A DNA stretch of 33,878 nucleotides from an uncultured Eubacteriales bacterium. Lineage in GTDB: Bacteria; Bacillota; Clostridia; Lachnospirales; Bianqueaceae. The stretch covers positions 1 to 33,878 of the forward strand of contig CACZRP010000068.1 in NCBI GenBank assembly GCA_902783575.1. Direction: 5' to 3'. Under the pieces are notes generated by a model. The model did not search any database. It was not told the DNA's origin and worked only from the letters and a program-made list of their open reading frames with translations. Made by a program: the position numbers and the translations under genes. Of this stretch, positions 1 through 8,043 are shown in pieces; the stretch's first letter is position 1, and the number at the start of each line of letters is the position of its first letter.

Positions 1-2
1 AG

Positions 3-1253
3 TTTCAGTATCTGCCTTTCGCGGAGCTGTACATGGATGAGTACTCCCGGCTGATTCCCGATCCCGAGCGTTTCCCCTCCTCCATCGGCGTCGATGAAGA
101 AGGAAAGCCCGTCTGCCTGGGCTTTAAGCCGCTGGCGGATCAGATTCACGCCATGGGGCTGAAATTTGGTATTCATATCATGCGGGGTATTCCCCGGCTG
201 GCAGCCCACGGGCATATGCCAGTGCTGCTTGGTGAGGGCGGCGGTTCGGCAGCTGGCGAAGGGGCGGCCACGACAACTGGCGAAACAGCAGCGGCCGCGA
301 TGGCAGAAGCGAAAGCCGCGGCAGCAGAAGCCGCCGACAACGCCGTCCCTGCGACAATCGACGCAGCGGAGATCGCGGATCCCTCCAGCATCTGCAGCTG
401 GAATCCCTACATGTACGGACTGAGGGTTAATCATCCCCAGGCCCAGGCCTACTATGATTCCATCATGAAGCTTTACGCCTCCTGGGGCGTGGACTATATC
501 AAGTGCGATGACATCTGCCGCGAGGACGCCCCCGGCGCCCACGCGGAGATTGCCATGCTGCATAAAGCCATTGAAAGCTGCGGCAGAGACATTGTGCTCA
601 GCCTGTCCCCCGGACCGGCGAAGATCACCGAAGCGGAGCACTACGCCGCCAACGCCAACCTGTGGCGCATCACCGATGATTTCTGGGACACCTGGCCCCT
701 GCTGAAAGAAATGTTCCGCCGGGCGGAGCTGTGGCAGGGAAAGGCGACTCCCGGTCACTATCCCGATTTTGACATGCTGCCCGTGGGCATCATCGGCGGC
801 CGCTTTGGCGACAAAAAGGAGCGCCGCACCGGTTTCAGCGAAGAGGAACTGCGGACCATGATGAGCCTCTGGTGTATTTTCGGAGCGCCGCTGATGATGG
901 GCGGTGAGTTGACAAAGCTGGATGCATTCAGTCTGGATCTGCTGACCAGAAAAGAAGTGCTGGCCATGCTGCCTCTGGGTCTTTATGCCCGGCAGCTGAA
1001 GCGCACCAGCGAAGAAGCCGTCTGGGCCAGCCGGAATCCCGAAAAGGGCACCTGTTATCTGGCACTGTTCAATCTCTCTGATGAAGAAAGAGCCATGAAC
1101 TTCTGGACCGCGGAGCTGGCGGCTCAGGGCCTTTATACACAGTCTGTCACTTCCTATACAGAGCTCTGGAGCTGCCGGGAAGGACTGAGCGCCGGCGGAG
1201 CTATTGCTGAAACCGTGCCGGCTCACGGCGTCCGGCTGATTCGGATCGGGTAA
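3..1253 (+). CDS. GH27 alpha-galactosidase-like glycosidase, 5' end outside window
   Basis: The frame is open from base 3 with no start, so the N-terminus lies upstream; residues are counted from the Met at 33. It reads as the catalytic barrel and C-terminal beta domain of a GH27 enzyme, which hydrolyses terminal alpha-galactosides or related sugars. Seen: the GIHIMRGIPR strand, CSWNPYMYG, the nucleophile strand DYIKCDD (Asp159) and WRITDDFWDTW, whose second Asp (Asp216) aligns with the GH27 acid/base. Odd: residues about 66-106 are an Ala/Gly/Thr-rich low-complexity stretch inserted in the catalytic domain between the MRGIPR strand and CSWNP, where relatives have a short loop. No signal peptide can be judged. 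A kinase fusion starts 12 bp downstream behind AAAGGAGG, suggesting co-transcription. The family is fairly sure; the exact sugar is not known. Confidence 0.85.
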   Translation, partial: FQYLPFAELYMDEYSRLIPDPERFPSSIGVDEEGKPVCLGFKPLADQIHAMGLKFGIHIMRGIPRLAAHGHMPVLLGEGGGSAAGEGAATTTGETAAAAMAEAKAAAAEAADNAVPATIDAAEIADPSSICSWNPYMYGLRVNHPQAQAYYDSIMKLYASWGVDYIKCDDICREDAPGAHAEIAMLHKAIESCGRDIVLSLSPGPAKITEAEHYAANANLWRITDDFWDTWPLLKEMFRRAELWQGKATPGHYPDFDMLPVGIIGGRFGDKKERRTGFSEEELRTMMSLWCIFGAPLMMGGELTKLDAFSLDLLTRKEVLAMLPLGLYARQLKRTSEEAVWASRNPEKGTCYLALFNLSDEERAMNFWTAELAAQGLYTQSVTSYTELWSCREGLSAGGAIAETVPAHGVRLIRIG

Positions 1254-1265
1254 AGGAGGCAAACC

Positions 1266-2870
1266 ATGATTATTTTGATTGATGCGGATGATGTGCTGGA
1301 GGATCTGTCCCCCAAATGGGTGGCCTGGCTGAACGCGCGCTACGGGCTGAACGCCCCTTATGAGACCCATACCGACTGGAACATGGAGCATGTGTTCCCT
1401 ACGCTTAGCCGGGAGCAGGTCTATGATGTCGAGATGAATGAGGAGTTTTACGCCACTCTGGAACCGCTGCCCGGCGCCGTCAGTTGCGTGCGGCGGCTGG
1501 TGGAGGCGGGCCACAGCGTGTATGTGGTGACCACCACACCTTACCAGATTGTCAGGGCCAAGATGGAGCAGGTCATTTTCCGCTATTTTCCTTTCCTGTC
1601 CTGGAAGAACGTGATCCTGACCTCCAACAAGCACCTGATCCAGGGAGACGTGCTCATCGATGATGGCGTTCATAACCTTCTGGGCGGCAGCTATCGGAAA
1701 ATTCTCATGACCGGCCCCTATAACAAAGATTTCGATGCCGAGGGCGCCGGGATGATCCGGGTTCATAACTGGGATGAAATTGACGCGGCTCTCCGCGGCA
1801 TGATGGAGGAAGCGCCGACGACCGGAGGGGATGAGATGGCCGACGGCACGGCAAAGGCCGGCGATGAACCTGCAGCCGCGATGGCTGGCGCACCTGAGAC
1901 CGCGAAGGCGGCTGGCGCGCCGACGGCCAAGGAGTCTGCGGCGCCGGCCCTGATCTGTGCGGGTGTTGCCCTGGTGGATTCCATGATCAAGGGCTTCGAT
2001 CCCAATCCCGTTTCCGCCACCGGCTTCCGGGCCGAGTCGGGTGTCCTGCGGGTAGGCGGCGAGGCCGTCAACGAAGCGGTGGCTGCCTCCAAGCTGGGGA
2101 CCCGTACCGCCATTATCTGCGGCCTTGGCCAGGACGAGGCAGGGGATATTGTTTTGAACACTCTAAAGGAGGCTGGCGTTTTCACCGATTATGTCATCCG
2201 CAGCGATGACCACGAGACACCGGTAACGACCATGTTTATCGCTGCGGACGGCAGCCGGAAATCCATTACCAGCCGCGCTCATCGGTACAACTGCCATCCC
2301 GAAAAATACACCCATCTCTTTGCGGGCACCCGGGGTCTGATTCTGGGCTCCCTCTTCCGGTCACCCTTTGACGATCCCGCGATTGTCTTTCAGGTAATTT
2401 CCGCCGCGAAGGCGGCGGGCCTGACGGTTTTCGCTGATACCAAGCTGCCGAATTTCCGGGTTCTGGGCCTGAAGGATCTCGCTGATTCTCTCCCTCTGGT
2501 GGACTATATCACCCCCAACGAGGATGAAGCCCGGTTCTATTCGGGGAAAGATCAGCCGGAGGAGATGGCGGATGTGTTCCTGGGATACGGGATCAAAAAT
2601 GTCATTATCAAGTTAGGCAGCCAAGGCTGCCTGATGAAAAATGCTTCGGGCATTGTCCGGCTTCCGGCCTGCCATATCGTTCCGGTGGATGCCACCGGCG
2701 CGGGAGACAACTTCGTGGCGGGCTTCGCTTCGGAAATCCTCCGGGGCACCAGTCCTGAAATGGCGCTGGCCTTCGCCAATGCCTGCGGCGCCATCTGCAC
2801 CACGGCTTTCGGTGCCGGAACGGCATTAAAAAACCGGGATCAGGTACTGGAATTCCTGTCCCGGCAGTAA
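1266..2870 (+). CDS. Fusion: HAD-type 5'(3')-deoxyribonucleotidase domain plus PfkB sugar kinase
   Basis: Two enzymes in one 534-residue frame. Residues 1-180 resemble the NT5C/YorS HAD phosphatase group: the N-terminal IDADDVL (nucleophile Asp6, acid Asp8), VVTTTP, and DVLIDDG near residue 137. Residues about 183-228 are an Ala/Gly/Thr-rich linker. Residues about 229-534 are a PfkB/ribokinase-family kinase with an N-terminal ICAGVALVD strand, a GGEAVNEAVAASKLG sugar-binding motif and the DATGAGDN signature, with catalytic Asp481. The kinase would phosphorylate a sugar or nucleoside; the HAD part would dephosphorylate a small phosphate ester. The start is set by AAAGGAGG, 6 bp before ATG. No frameshift is needed to join the halves, so the fusion is real in this sequence. 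The substrate is unknown; the GH27 neighbour suggests sugar catabolism. Confidence 0.85.
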   Translation: MIILIDADDVLEDLSPKWVAWLNARYGLNAPYETHTDWNMEHVFPTLSREQVYDVEMNEEFYATLEPLPGAVSCVRRLVEAGHSVYVVTTTPYQIVRAKMEQVIFRYFPFLSWKNVILTSNKHLIQGDVLIDDGVHNLLGGSYRKILMTGPYNKDFDAEGAGMIRVHNWDEIDAALRGMMEEAPTTGGDEMADGTAKAGDEPAAAMAGAPETAKAAGAPTAKESAAPALICAGVALVDSMIKGFDPNPVSATGFRAESGVLRVGGEAVNEAVAASKLGTRTAIICGLGQDEAGDIVLNTLKEAGVFTDYVIRSDDHETPVTTMFIAADGSRKSITSRAHRYNCHPEKYTHLFAGTRGLILGSLFRSPFDDPAIVFQVISAAKAAGLTVFADTKLPNFRVLGLKDLADSLPLVDYITPNEDEARFYSGKDQPEEMADVFLGYGIKNVIIKLGSQGCLMKNASGIVRLPACHIVPVDATGAGDNFVAGFASEILRGTSPEMALAFANACGAICTTAFGAGTALKNRDQVLEFLSRQ

Positions 2871-2914
2871 TAGTTTGTTTTAAAAAAGTGGCAATTCCTT
2901 GTGGTAATCGGCTG

Positions 2915-2992
2915 GTAGGAAGTCTATAGTTTTTAGCATATTCTTCCTACTTTACAGTAGGAAGTATTGCTGTTTTCCTGAAAACTTCCTAC
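2915..2992. repeat. Array C: two 36-bp 7-22-7 palindromic-arm units (arm GTAGGAA)
   Basis: Unit C1 is 2915-2950 (arms 2915-2921 and 2944-2950). Unit C2 is 2957-2992 (arms 2957-2963 and 2986-2992). Each has GTAGGAA, exactly 22 bp of core, then the perfect reverse complement TTCCTAC; the gap is 6 bp (TTTACA). Alternative pairings exist: the inner arms make an 8-bp stem (2943-2950 with 2957-2964), and the outer ends make a 13-bp inverted repeat (2911-2923 with 2984-2996). The array lies between convergent gene ends. It has the same geometry as the arrays at 10590-10923 and 11006-11390 but a different arm sequence. Confidence 0.8.
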
Positions 2993-3018
2993 CAGCAAAT
3001 TGACCAGCCGAACGCCGT

Positions 3019-3050
3019 CTTCCCCTGCGGGGAAGTGGTAAGCTTTTTTT
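3019..3050. terminator. Possible terminator hairpin
   Basis: A perfect 7-bp stem CTTCCCC/GGGGAAG with loop TGC at 3019-3035, then TGGTAAGC and seven T at 3044-3050. The T-run begins 8 bp after the stem, farther than usual. It sits between convergent genes and would end transcription from the kinase-fusion gene. Confidence 0.4.
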
Positions 3051-3124
3051 GGACCCGGGAATATCAACCGCCTGTGTCAGTTTTGCATAATTTCGGCATA
3101 ACGGGCGGGCCTATCGGCCCGGAA

Positions 3125-4270
3125 TCAGCTGCGGTGTCCGGGCGTGGTGCCCTCGATTTTCTTGTATACTTTAATAAAATAGGCGCTGTCCGAAAAGCCC
3201 AGGGCCTCCGCCGCCTGGCCGACGCTGATGCGGTGGGTCTCCAGAAGATTTCTTGCTTCCCGGATCTTTGACCGCTGAATATAATGGGTCACCGTTTCGC
3301 CGGCGGCCTTTTTGTATTCCGCGCATAGATAAGACTTGCTGTAGCCCAGAGACTCCGCCACATCCGCCAGGGACAGGGGCTCATAGAGGTGAGCCTGGAC
3401 ATATCGATGAATCCTTCTCACCAGCGGGGAGGCCGAGTCTGTTTCCAGCCGGGCCACCAGATGGGCATACTGCCGGGTAAATTCCATGAAAACATGGTTG
3501 AAGTCCTCCCTGGAGATAATGGTTTCAATCCTTTCGCCGAAATGATCCACCAGAGGATTGATCATCTCCGGATCTACCCCCGCCTGAACGGCCACCCGGG
3601 ACAGATACATATTCGCGCCGAGAAGATAGCGGCGGATCTGCCTCACATTGGTCAGATGATCCGGAGAATCGTAGATAAACAGCTTCTCATTGAAAAACCG
3701 GACGAGGTCCTTTTCCTTTCCGGAACGGATAAAATACAGCACATTGTCCTCGATATTCAAATCATCCCCTCCCCCCATCACCGGCTCAGGAGGAACAAAT
3801 TCGCTGCGGTAGGCATCGGCCCAGTGAAATTCCAGAAAAGAAAATTCCGTTTCGGTCTCATCGTTCAACAGGTGGTTGAGAAACCGAAGATAATTCTGCA
3901 GCTTCTTCATATCGCAGGGGGAAAAGCGATTCATGGACCGCTGGAGCGAGGATGCCATGAGATCCGGCAAATAGATCCGGTGGGCCAGCCGCCTGGCCAT
4001 GGGCAGGGTGCATTCAAAGGCGAAAAGCGGTCCCAGAATCAGCTGGGAGTCGGCACCTGAAAGCTCAATGCCTCCCGCCAGCACCCCCTCCGGCGTCACC
4101 AGCGTCCAGGCCCTGGGAAGGCTCTTCGGCAGCGAAGCCACCAGGGCCTGAGAAAGACCAAAATCAGGTTGACGGAGGGTATCACCGGAGATGATTTCCC
4201 CGTTTCTGACATTCAATACCGGAAAACCGGCGGCATCGATAAACTGCTGCTGCAGAAGATGATAGTCCAT
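3125..4270 (-). CDS. AraC-family transcriptional regulator
   Basis: 381 residues. The N-terminal 270 residues are a ligand- or partner-sensing region without a cupin signature that I can recognise; they begin MDYHLLQQQFIDAAG. Residues about 283-381 form the two-helix-turn-helix AraC/XylS DNA-binding domain (LSLADVAESLGYSKSYLCAEYKK, in parts, then VGQAAEALGFSDSAYFIKVYKK). It is a paralog of the regulator at 16236-17423: both start MDYxL or MDMDYIL, have a similar length and share the N-terminal plan. It is divergent from the GPH symporter at 4411, with 140 bp between. That space holds 20-bp-spaced direct repeats typical of AraC operators, so it probably activates the symporter-hydrolase operon in response to a sugar. 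The inducer is unknown. Confidence 0.9.
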   Translation of the reverse strand: MDYHLLQQQFIDAAGFPVLNVRNGEIISGDTLRQPDFGLSQALVASLPKSLPRAWTLVTPEGVLAGGIELSGADSQLILGPLFAFECTLPMARRLAHRIYLPDLMASSLQRSMNRFSPCDMKKLQNYLRFLNHLLNDETETEFSFLEFHWADAYRSEFVPPEPVMGGGDDLNIEDNVLYFIRSGKEKDLVRFFNEKLFIYDSPDHLTNVRQIRRYLLGANMYLSRVAVQAGVDPEMINPLVDHFGERIETIISREDFNHVFMEFTRQYAHLVARLETDSASPLVRRIHRYVQAHLYEPLSLADVAESLGYSKSYLCAEYKKAAGETVTHYIQRSKIREARNLLETHRISVGQAAEALGFSDSAYFIKVYKKIEGTTPGHRS

Positions 4271-4295
4271 GCTGCGCCTCCATCAAAACTTATAT

Positions 4296-4355
4296 AAATA
4301 TATTACTATAAGCAGAAATATATTACAATTATTTCTGTCTTTTTTCTTTTACAAT
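4296..4355 (+). promoter_or_regulatory. AraC-type operator and promoter for the GPH symporter operon
   Basis: An 11-bp direct repeat AAATATATTAC occurs at 4296-4306 and 4316-4326, exactly 20 bp apart. The proximal copy extends to TTACAAT (4323-4329); the distal equivalent is TTACTAT (4303-4309). A -10 box TACAAT lies at 4350-4355, 20 bp after the proximal motif, and the -35 region is poor (AATTAT), as expected for an activated promoter. The divergent GH-A promoter has the same layout. Regulator binding is inferred, not shown. Confidence 0.65.
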
Positions 4356-4410
4356 GAACTCAGAATTTTACCCGTGAACGACAACTAAATACTCAAAGGA
4401 GGCCCTTCTC

Positions 4411-5829
4411 ATGTCCGAAATGACCCAGCCCGTTGAAACGAAAAAGAAAAAAGAACTGTCTTTTGGCAAGCTTCTCGCCTGGTCCCTTCGCGGAGGTTCC
4501 ACCGGCGTCGCCCTGATGGTGATGGGATATTTAACCATCTTCTGCACCAATACCCTTGGAATTCCCGCCATTACCGTCGGTTCCCTGATGCTGGCCAGCA
4601 AGTTCCTTGATGGCATCACCGACATCTTCGCCGGCTTTATTGTTGACAAAACCAACACCAAAATCGGCCGCGGCCGTCCCTACGAGCTCTGCGTCATCGG
4701 TCTGTGGGCCTCTACCCTGGCCCTGTTCCTCTGCCCCGCCGGCTGGACCACCACCCTCAAATGCGTCTGGATTTTCTGCATGTACGCCTTTGCCAACTCC
4801 GTGTTCATGACCTTCCTGAACGCCAACCAGACGGTTTACATGGTCCGTTCCTTCTCCGATCCCAAGCATTACGTTTCCCTGTCCACCTACGGCGGCATCA
4901 TCCCCATGGTGGTGGTTGTGATCTTTAACATCATCTTCCCCATCCTGATGGGCAAGTTTGCCACCTCCCAGGGCGGCTGGATCACCCTGATTGCCATCTT
5001 CGCCGTGCCCATGACCGTCATCGGCCTGCTGCGCTTCATCTTTGTCAAGGAAATCAACAATGTGGACGCCAAAGCCGGCGAAAAGCTTTCCATGAAGGAC
5101 GTGTTCCTGGTTCTTAGAAACAATCCTTACATTTATATTATCGCGCTGGCGACGCTGATCATGAATCTGGTCACCAACATGGGCGTGAATGTCTACTACT
5201 TCAGTGACATCGTCGGCAACGTGGGCCTCATGGGCGCCCTGTCCGCAGTGCAGATCATCGCCATTCCCCTGATGGCCATCATGCCCCAGTTTCTGAAGAA
5301 GACCACCGTGGTCCGGATTATCCGCATCGGCCTCATCGTGATGATTGGCGGCTATGTTCTGAATTTCTTCGCCGGCTCCAATTTCGCGCTGCTGGCTGTG
5401 GCGGCGGTGATGTTCGGCGCCGGCAGCATGCCCATCTCCATGCTGAGCGGTCTGATGATCATCGACTGCGCTGACTACAACGAATACAAAGGCCTGTACC
5501 GTCTGGAAGGCTCCCTGAGCGCCATCAACGGTTTCGCCACCAAGCTGGGTGCCGGCCTGGGCGCCGGTCTGCTGGGCATCCTGCTGGGCGTTGCCGGTTA
5601 CGACGGCACCGCCGCGGTTCAGACCGCAGGAGCGCTGAACATGGTCCGCATGCTCTACTCCCTGATTCCCGCAGCCCTGTATGTGCTGGTTTACCTGGCC
5701 TTCCATCTGTACAAGCTGGATAAGCTGATTCCTGAGGTGCGCCGCGTTAACGCGGAACACCGCGAAGAAAACCGTGCCAAAAACGAGCAGGAAGCCGCTG
5801 CCACGGAAGAAAAGATGGAGGATCAGTAA
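4411..5829 (+). CDS. GPH-family (MelB-like) sugar:cation symporter
   Basis: 472 residues with about 12 hydrophobic membrane segments, a short Lys-rich cytoplasmic N-terminus and a charged C-terminal tail (EEKMEDQ). The motif LDGITDIFAGFIVDKTNTK with GRGRPYE, around residues 70-95, matches the glycoside-pentoside-hexuronide:cation symporter family, where the Asp residues of the DxxxD pattern coordinate the coupling cation. CADYNEYK near residue 353 is also typical of the C-half. It should import a glycoside or oligosaccharide with Na+ or H+. The start is fixed by AAAGGAGG, 7 bp upstream. The hydrolase-like gene begins 1 bp after the stop codon, so the two are probably translated from one message. 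The divergent AraC gene is the likely regulator. Confidence 0.9.
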   Translation: MSEMTQPVETKKKKELSFGKLLAWSLRGGSTGVALMVMGYLTIFCTNTLGIPAITVGSLMLASKFLDGITDIFAGFIVDKTNTKIGRGRPYELCVIGLWASTLALFLCPAGWTTTLKCVWIFCMYAFANSVFMTFLNANQTVYMVRSFSDPKHYVSLSTYGGIIPMVVVVIFNIIFPILMGKFATSQGGWITLIAIFAVPMTVIGLLRFIFVKEINNVDAKAGEKLSMKDVFLVLRNNPYIYIIALATLIMNLVTNMGVNVYYFSDIVGNVGLMGALSAVQIIAIPLMAIMPQFLKKTTVVRIIRIGLIVMIGGYVLNFFAGSNFALLAVAAVMFGAGSMPISMLSGLMIIDCADYNEYKGLYRLEGSLSAINGFATKLGAGLGAGLLGILLGVAGYDGTAAVQTAGALNMVRMLYSLIPAALYVLVYLAFHLYKLDKLIPEVRRVNAEHREENRAKNEQEAAATEEKMEDQ

Positions 5830-5830
5830 G

Positions 5831-7888
5831 ATGGAGACCTTATACAATCCCGCCAGTGACGAATATTTCAGCCAGCCTTATATCGATGTCAAAGAGCATC
5901 GGCTGACCCCTGTCCCCCACTACTACGTGCACGGCGGTTTCAAGGGCACCGAGATTGACGGCGCCAACGAGGTCCGCTTCTGCTTCTATTATCCCGAGAA
6001 ACAGGCCTACGAAGGCCGCTTCTTCCAGTATGTTTCCCCGGCTCCCGAGGATGAGCACGAGTCCGAGCACCTCACCGGCGAGGATGACCGGATTTCCTTC
6101 TGCCTGACCCACGGCGCTTACTTTGTGGTTTCAAACCAGGGCGGCTTTGTCATCGGCCACGATCCTTCCCGCCTCTACAAGGCCAGCTCCGCTTCTGCCG
6201 AGTTCAGCCGCAAGATCGCGAAAGAGCTTTATCAAACAGACGAGCGCCCCTATGGCTATATTTTCGGCGGCAGCGGCGGTTCCTTTAAAACCATGGGCGC
6301 CATGGAAGCCACCGAAGGCATCTGGGACGGAGCGGTTCCCTATGTCATGGCCAACCCCATGGCGGCCCCCAATGTTTTCGCTTCCCGCATGCACGCCGTA
6401 CGGCTGCTGGGAGAGGAAGGCCTGAAGAAGGTGGTGGCAGCCATGGAGCCCGGCGGATCCGGCGATATCTATGAAGGCCTGGATGATATGCAGAAGGCAG
6501 CCCTGAAGGAAGCCACCTCCATGGGCTTTCCCGAGAAGGCCTGGTTCTGCCATCCCTTCATGGGCGACGGCGCACTGATGGTGCTGGTGCCCACTGTTTA
6601 CGCCATGTTCCCCACCTATTTCAGGGATTTCTGGGAGAAGGAAGGCTATGAAGGCGCCGATCCCGCCTCCGATGCTGTCCGCGACCGGATGCAGTTTGTC
6701 ACCACGGTGGAGGAAGTGATTTACGAGAAAAAAAAGGAGATCTCCGAAGAGGAGTTCTCCAGTGTAGACAACAGCTGGGTCAACACCATGCTGGGCGGCG
6801 AGGCCCTGCCTAAAATCAGGATCTCCGAGGCCCTGCCCCAAGGAACCTTCCAGTTCCACTGCCGCTTCCAGGTGCTGTCCGGAGCCTGCCAAGGCGCTGA
6901 AATCAATATTTCCGAAATTGACGGAAAGCTGATCACCCTGCATCCCGAGAACAAAGGCGCCGGCAACACCAATCCCTTTAAGGATCTGAAGATAGGCGAC
7001 CAGGTGATGATAGACAACTCCGATGCCATTGCCATGCAGTTCTTCCATCGCCATCAGATTCCTGATGCTTCCTATCATGTCTACGATCAGTTCCGTGACG
7101 CGGAAGGCAACCCCATCCCGGCCCAGCTCCCCATGCTGATTGCCAAGTTCATCGCCGTCAGCGGCGCCGGTACGATGATCGACGGAAATATCCACGGCAA
7201 AGTGATCGGCCTCTGCTCCATGCTGGATGAGAGCGCCTGCCCCTGGCACGGCGACTGGTACCGTCAGGCGGTGGCCAGACACGGAAAATCCGAGGATTTC
7301 CGTCTCTACTACCACGACAACTCCATCCATGACGACCGCGCCGGCCATCTGGAGGATCCTCAGCATCAGGTGGATTATCTGGGCACCCTGCATCAGGCTC
7401 TGATGGATGTGGCGGCCTGGGCGGAGAAGGGTACCCTCCCCCTGCCCACCATGAATTATACGTTAGAAGACGGCCAGATCCGCCTTCCTGACAGCGCCAA
7501 AGAGCGGGGCGGCATGCAGCCGGTGGTAAAGGCCTGTGTTTCGAAGGATGCAAACGCCGGCGGCGTGGCTGACGGTCTGGCTGGCGGCAAGAAGGTTACG
7601 GTAAAGGCCGGCGAGAAGGTCTTCTTCCACGCGGTCATCGAAATGCCCGAGAACGCGGGTTCCGTCACCAAGGCCTGCTGGGATTACGAAAAGACCAACG
7701 ACTGGTCCGGCTCCGAAGAGCTGATCCGCCGTGAGGATGGTCTTGTGCAGATGGAAACCACCCACGTTTTCGAAAAACCCGGCCTGTACTATCCCTGCAT
7801 CAAGGTACAGAGCCAGCGAAACGGTGATCTTTCTGACATCTTCACCCAGTGCAAAAACCTGGACCGGGTGTGCGTCGAGGTTCAATAA
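5831..7888 (+). CDS. Large alpha/beta-hydrolase-like protein, possible tannase/feruloyl-esterase relative
   Basis: 685 residues from the ATG at 5831, behind GGAGG in the end of the symporter gene; an in-frame ATG at 5774 lies inside that gene and is not needed. YIFGGSGGSFKTMGAMEA places a nucleophile-elbow-like GxSxG at residues 146-150 (Ser148), with the following helix. LYYHDNSIHDD near residue 500 could supply the His. About 110 C-terminal residues after the catalytic region (KVTVKAGEKVFFHAVIEMP onward) look like a beta-sandwich domain, PKD-like in flavour. No signal peptide is seen, so it is probably cytoplasmic and acts on the cargo of the adjacent symporter. I infer the esterase role only from the elbow and context; the exact family is not recognised. 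Confidence 0.65.
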   Translation: METLYNPASDEYFSQPYIDVKEHRLTPVPHYYVHGGFKGTEIDGANEVRFCFYYPEKQAYEGRFFQYVSPAPEDEHESEHLTGEDDRISFCLTHGAYFVVSNQGGFVIGHDPSRLYKASSASAEFSRKIAKELYQTDERPYGYIFGGSGGSFKTMGAMEATEGIWDGAVPYVMANPMAAPNVFASRMHAVRLLGEEGLKKVVAAMEPGGSGDIYEGLDDMQKAALKEATSMGFPEKAWFCHPFMGDGALMVLVPTVYAMFPTYFRDFWEKEGYEGADPASDAVRDRMQFVTTVEEVIYEKKKEISEEEFSSVDNSWVNTMLGGEALPKIRISEALPQGTFQFHCRFQVLSGACQGAEINISEIDGKLITLHPENKGAGNTNPFKDLKIGDQVMIDNSDAIAMQFFHRHQIPDASYHVYDQFRDAEGNPIPAQLPMLIAKFIAVSGAGTMIDGNIHGKVIGLCSMLDESACPWHGDWYRQAVARHGKSEDFRLYYHDNSIHDDRAGHLEDPQHQVDYLGTLHQALMDVAAWAEKGTLPLPTMNYTLEDGQIRLPDSAKERGGMQPVVKACVSKDANAGGVADGLAGGKKVTVKAGEKVFFHAVIEMPENAGSVTKACWDYEKTNDWSGSEELIRREDGLVQMETTHVFEKPGLYYPCIKVQSQRNGDLSDIFTQCKNLDRVCVEVQ

Positions 7889-7903
7889 TTCAAATTTGAC
7901 TAG

Positions 7904-8020
7904 CGCATCGCTGAGAGCTTTATGTCCCTTTCGGATGAAGAAGGCAGGAAGCAGTATGACAAGCAGCAAAAAGAGGCCGGCATTTACACCGACCTCACGG
8001 TTTACGAATCAAAGATGTAA
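7904..8020 (+). pseudogene. Remnant of the C-terminus of an unidentified gene
   Basis: After TAG at 7901-7903 a frame stays open for 38 codons, RIAESFMSLSDEEGRKQYDK then QQKEAGIYTDLTVYESKM, to TAA at 8018. The composition is that of a real charged helical protein tail, not random sequence, and it lies in the same frame as the hydrolase that ends at 7888. No ribosome site precedes the internal ATG at 7922. Most likely the last codons of a deleted neighbour gene. A 32-residue ORF is a less likely alternative. Confidence 0.45.
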
Positions 8021-8043
8021 TCAGGCACGAGGCTCCCGCTTTC

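Noticed and set aside
4531-5847. Long minus-strand open frame (438 codons) opposite the symporter gene
   Set aside because: His/Gly/Asp/Gln-rich translation typical of a shadow of a GC-rich gene; no ribosome site; the plus strand has a clear symporter.
6131-7393. Long minus-strand open frame (420 codons) opposite the hydrolase gene
   Set aside because: Shadow frame; its composition lacks domain motifs, and the plus-strand frame has the ribosome site and hydrolase motif.
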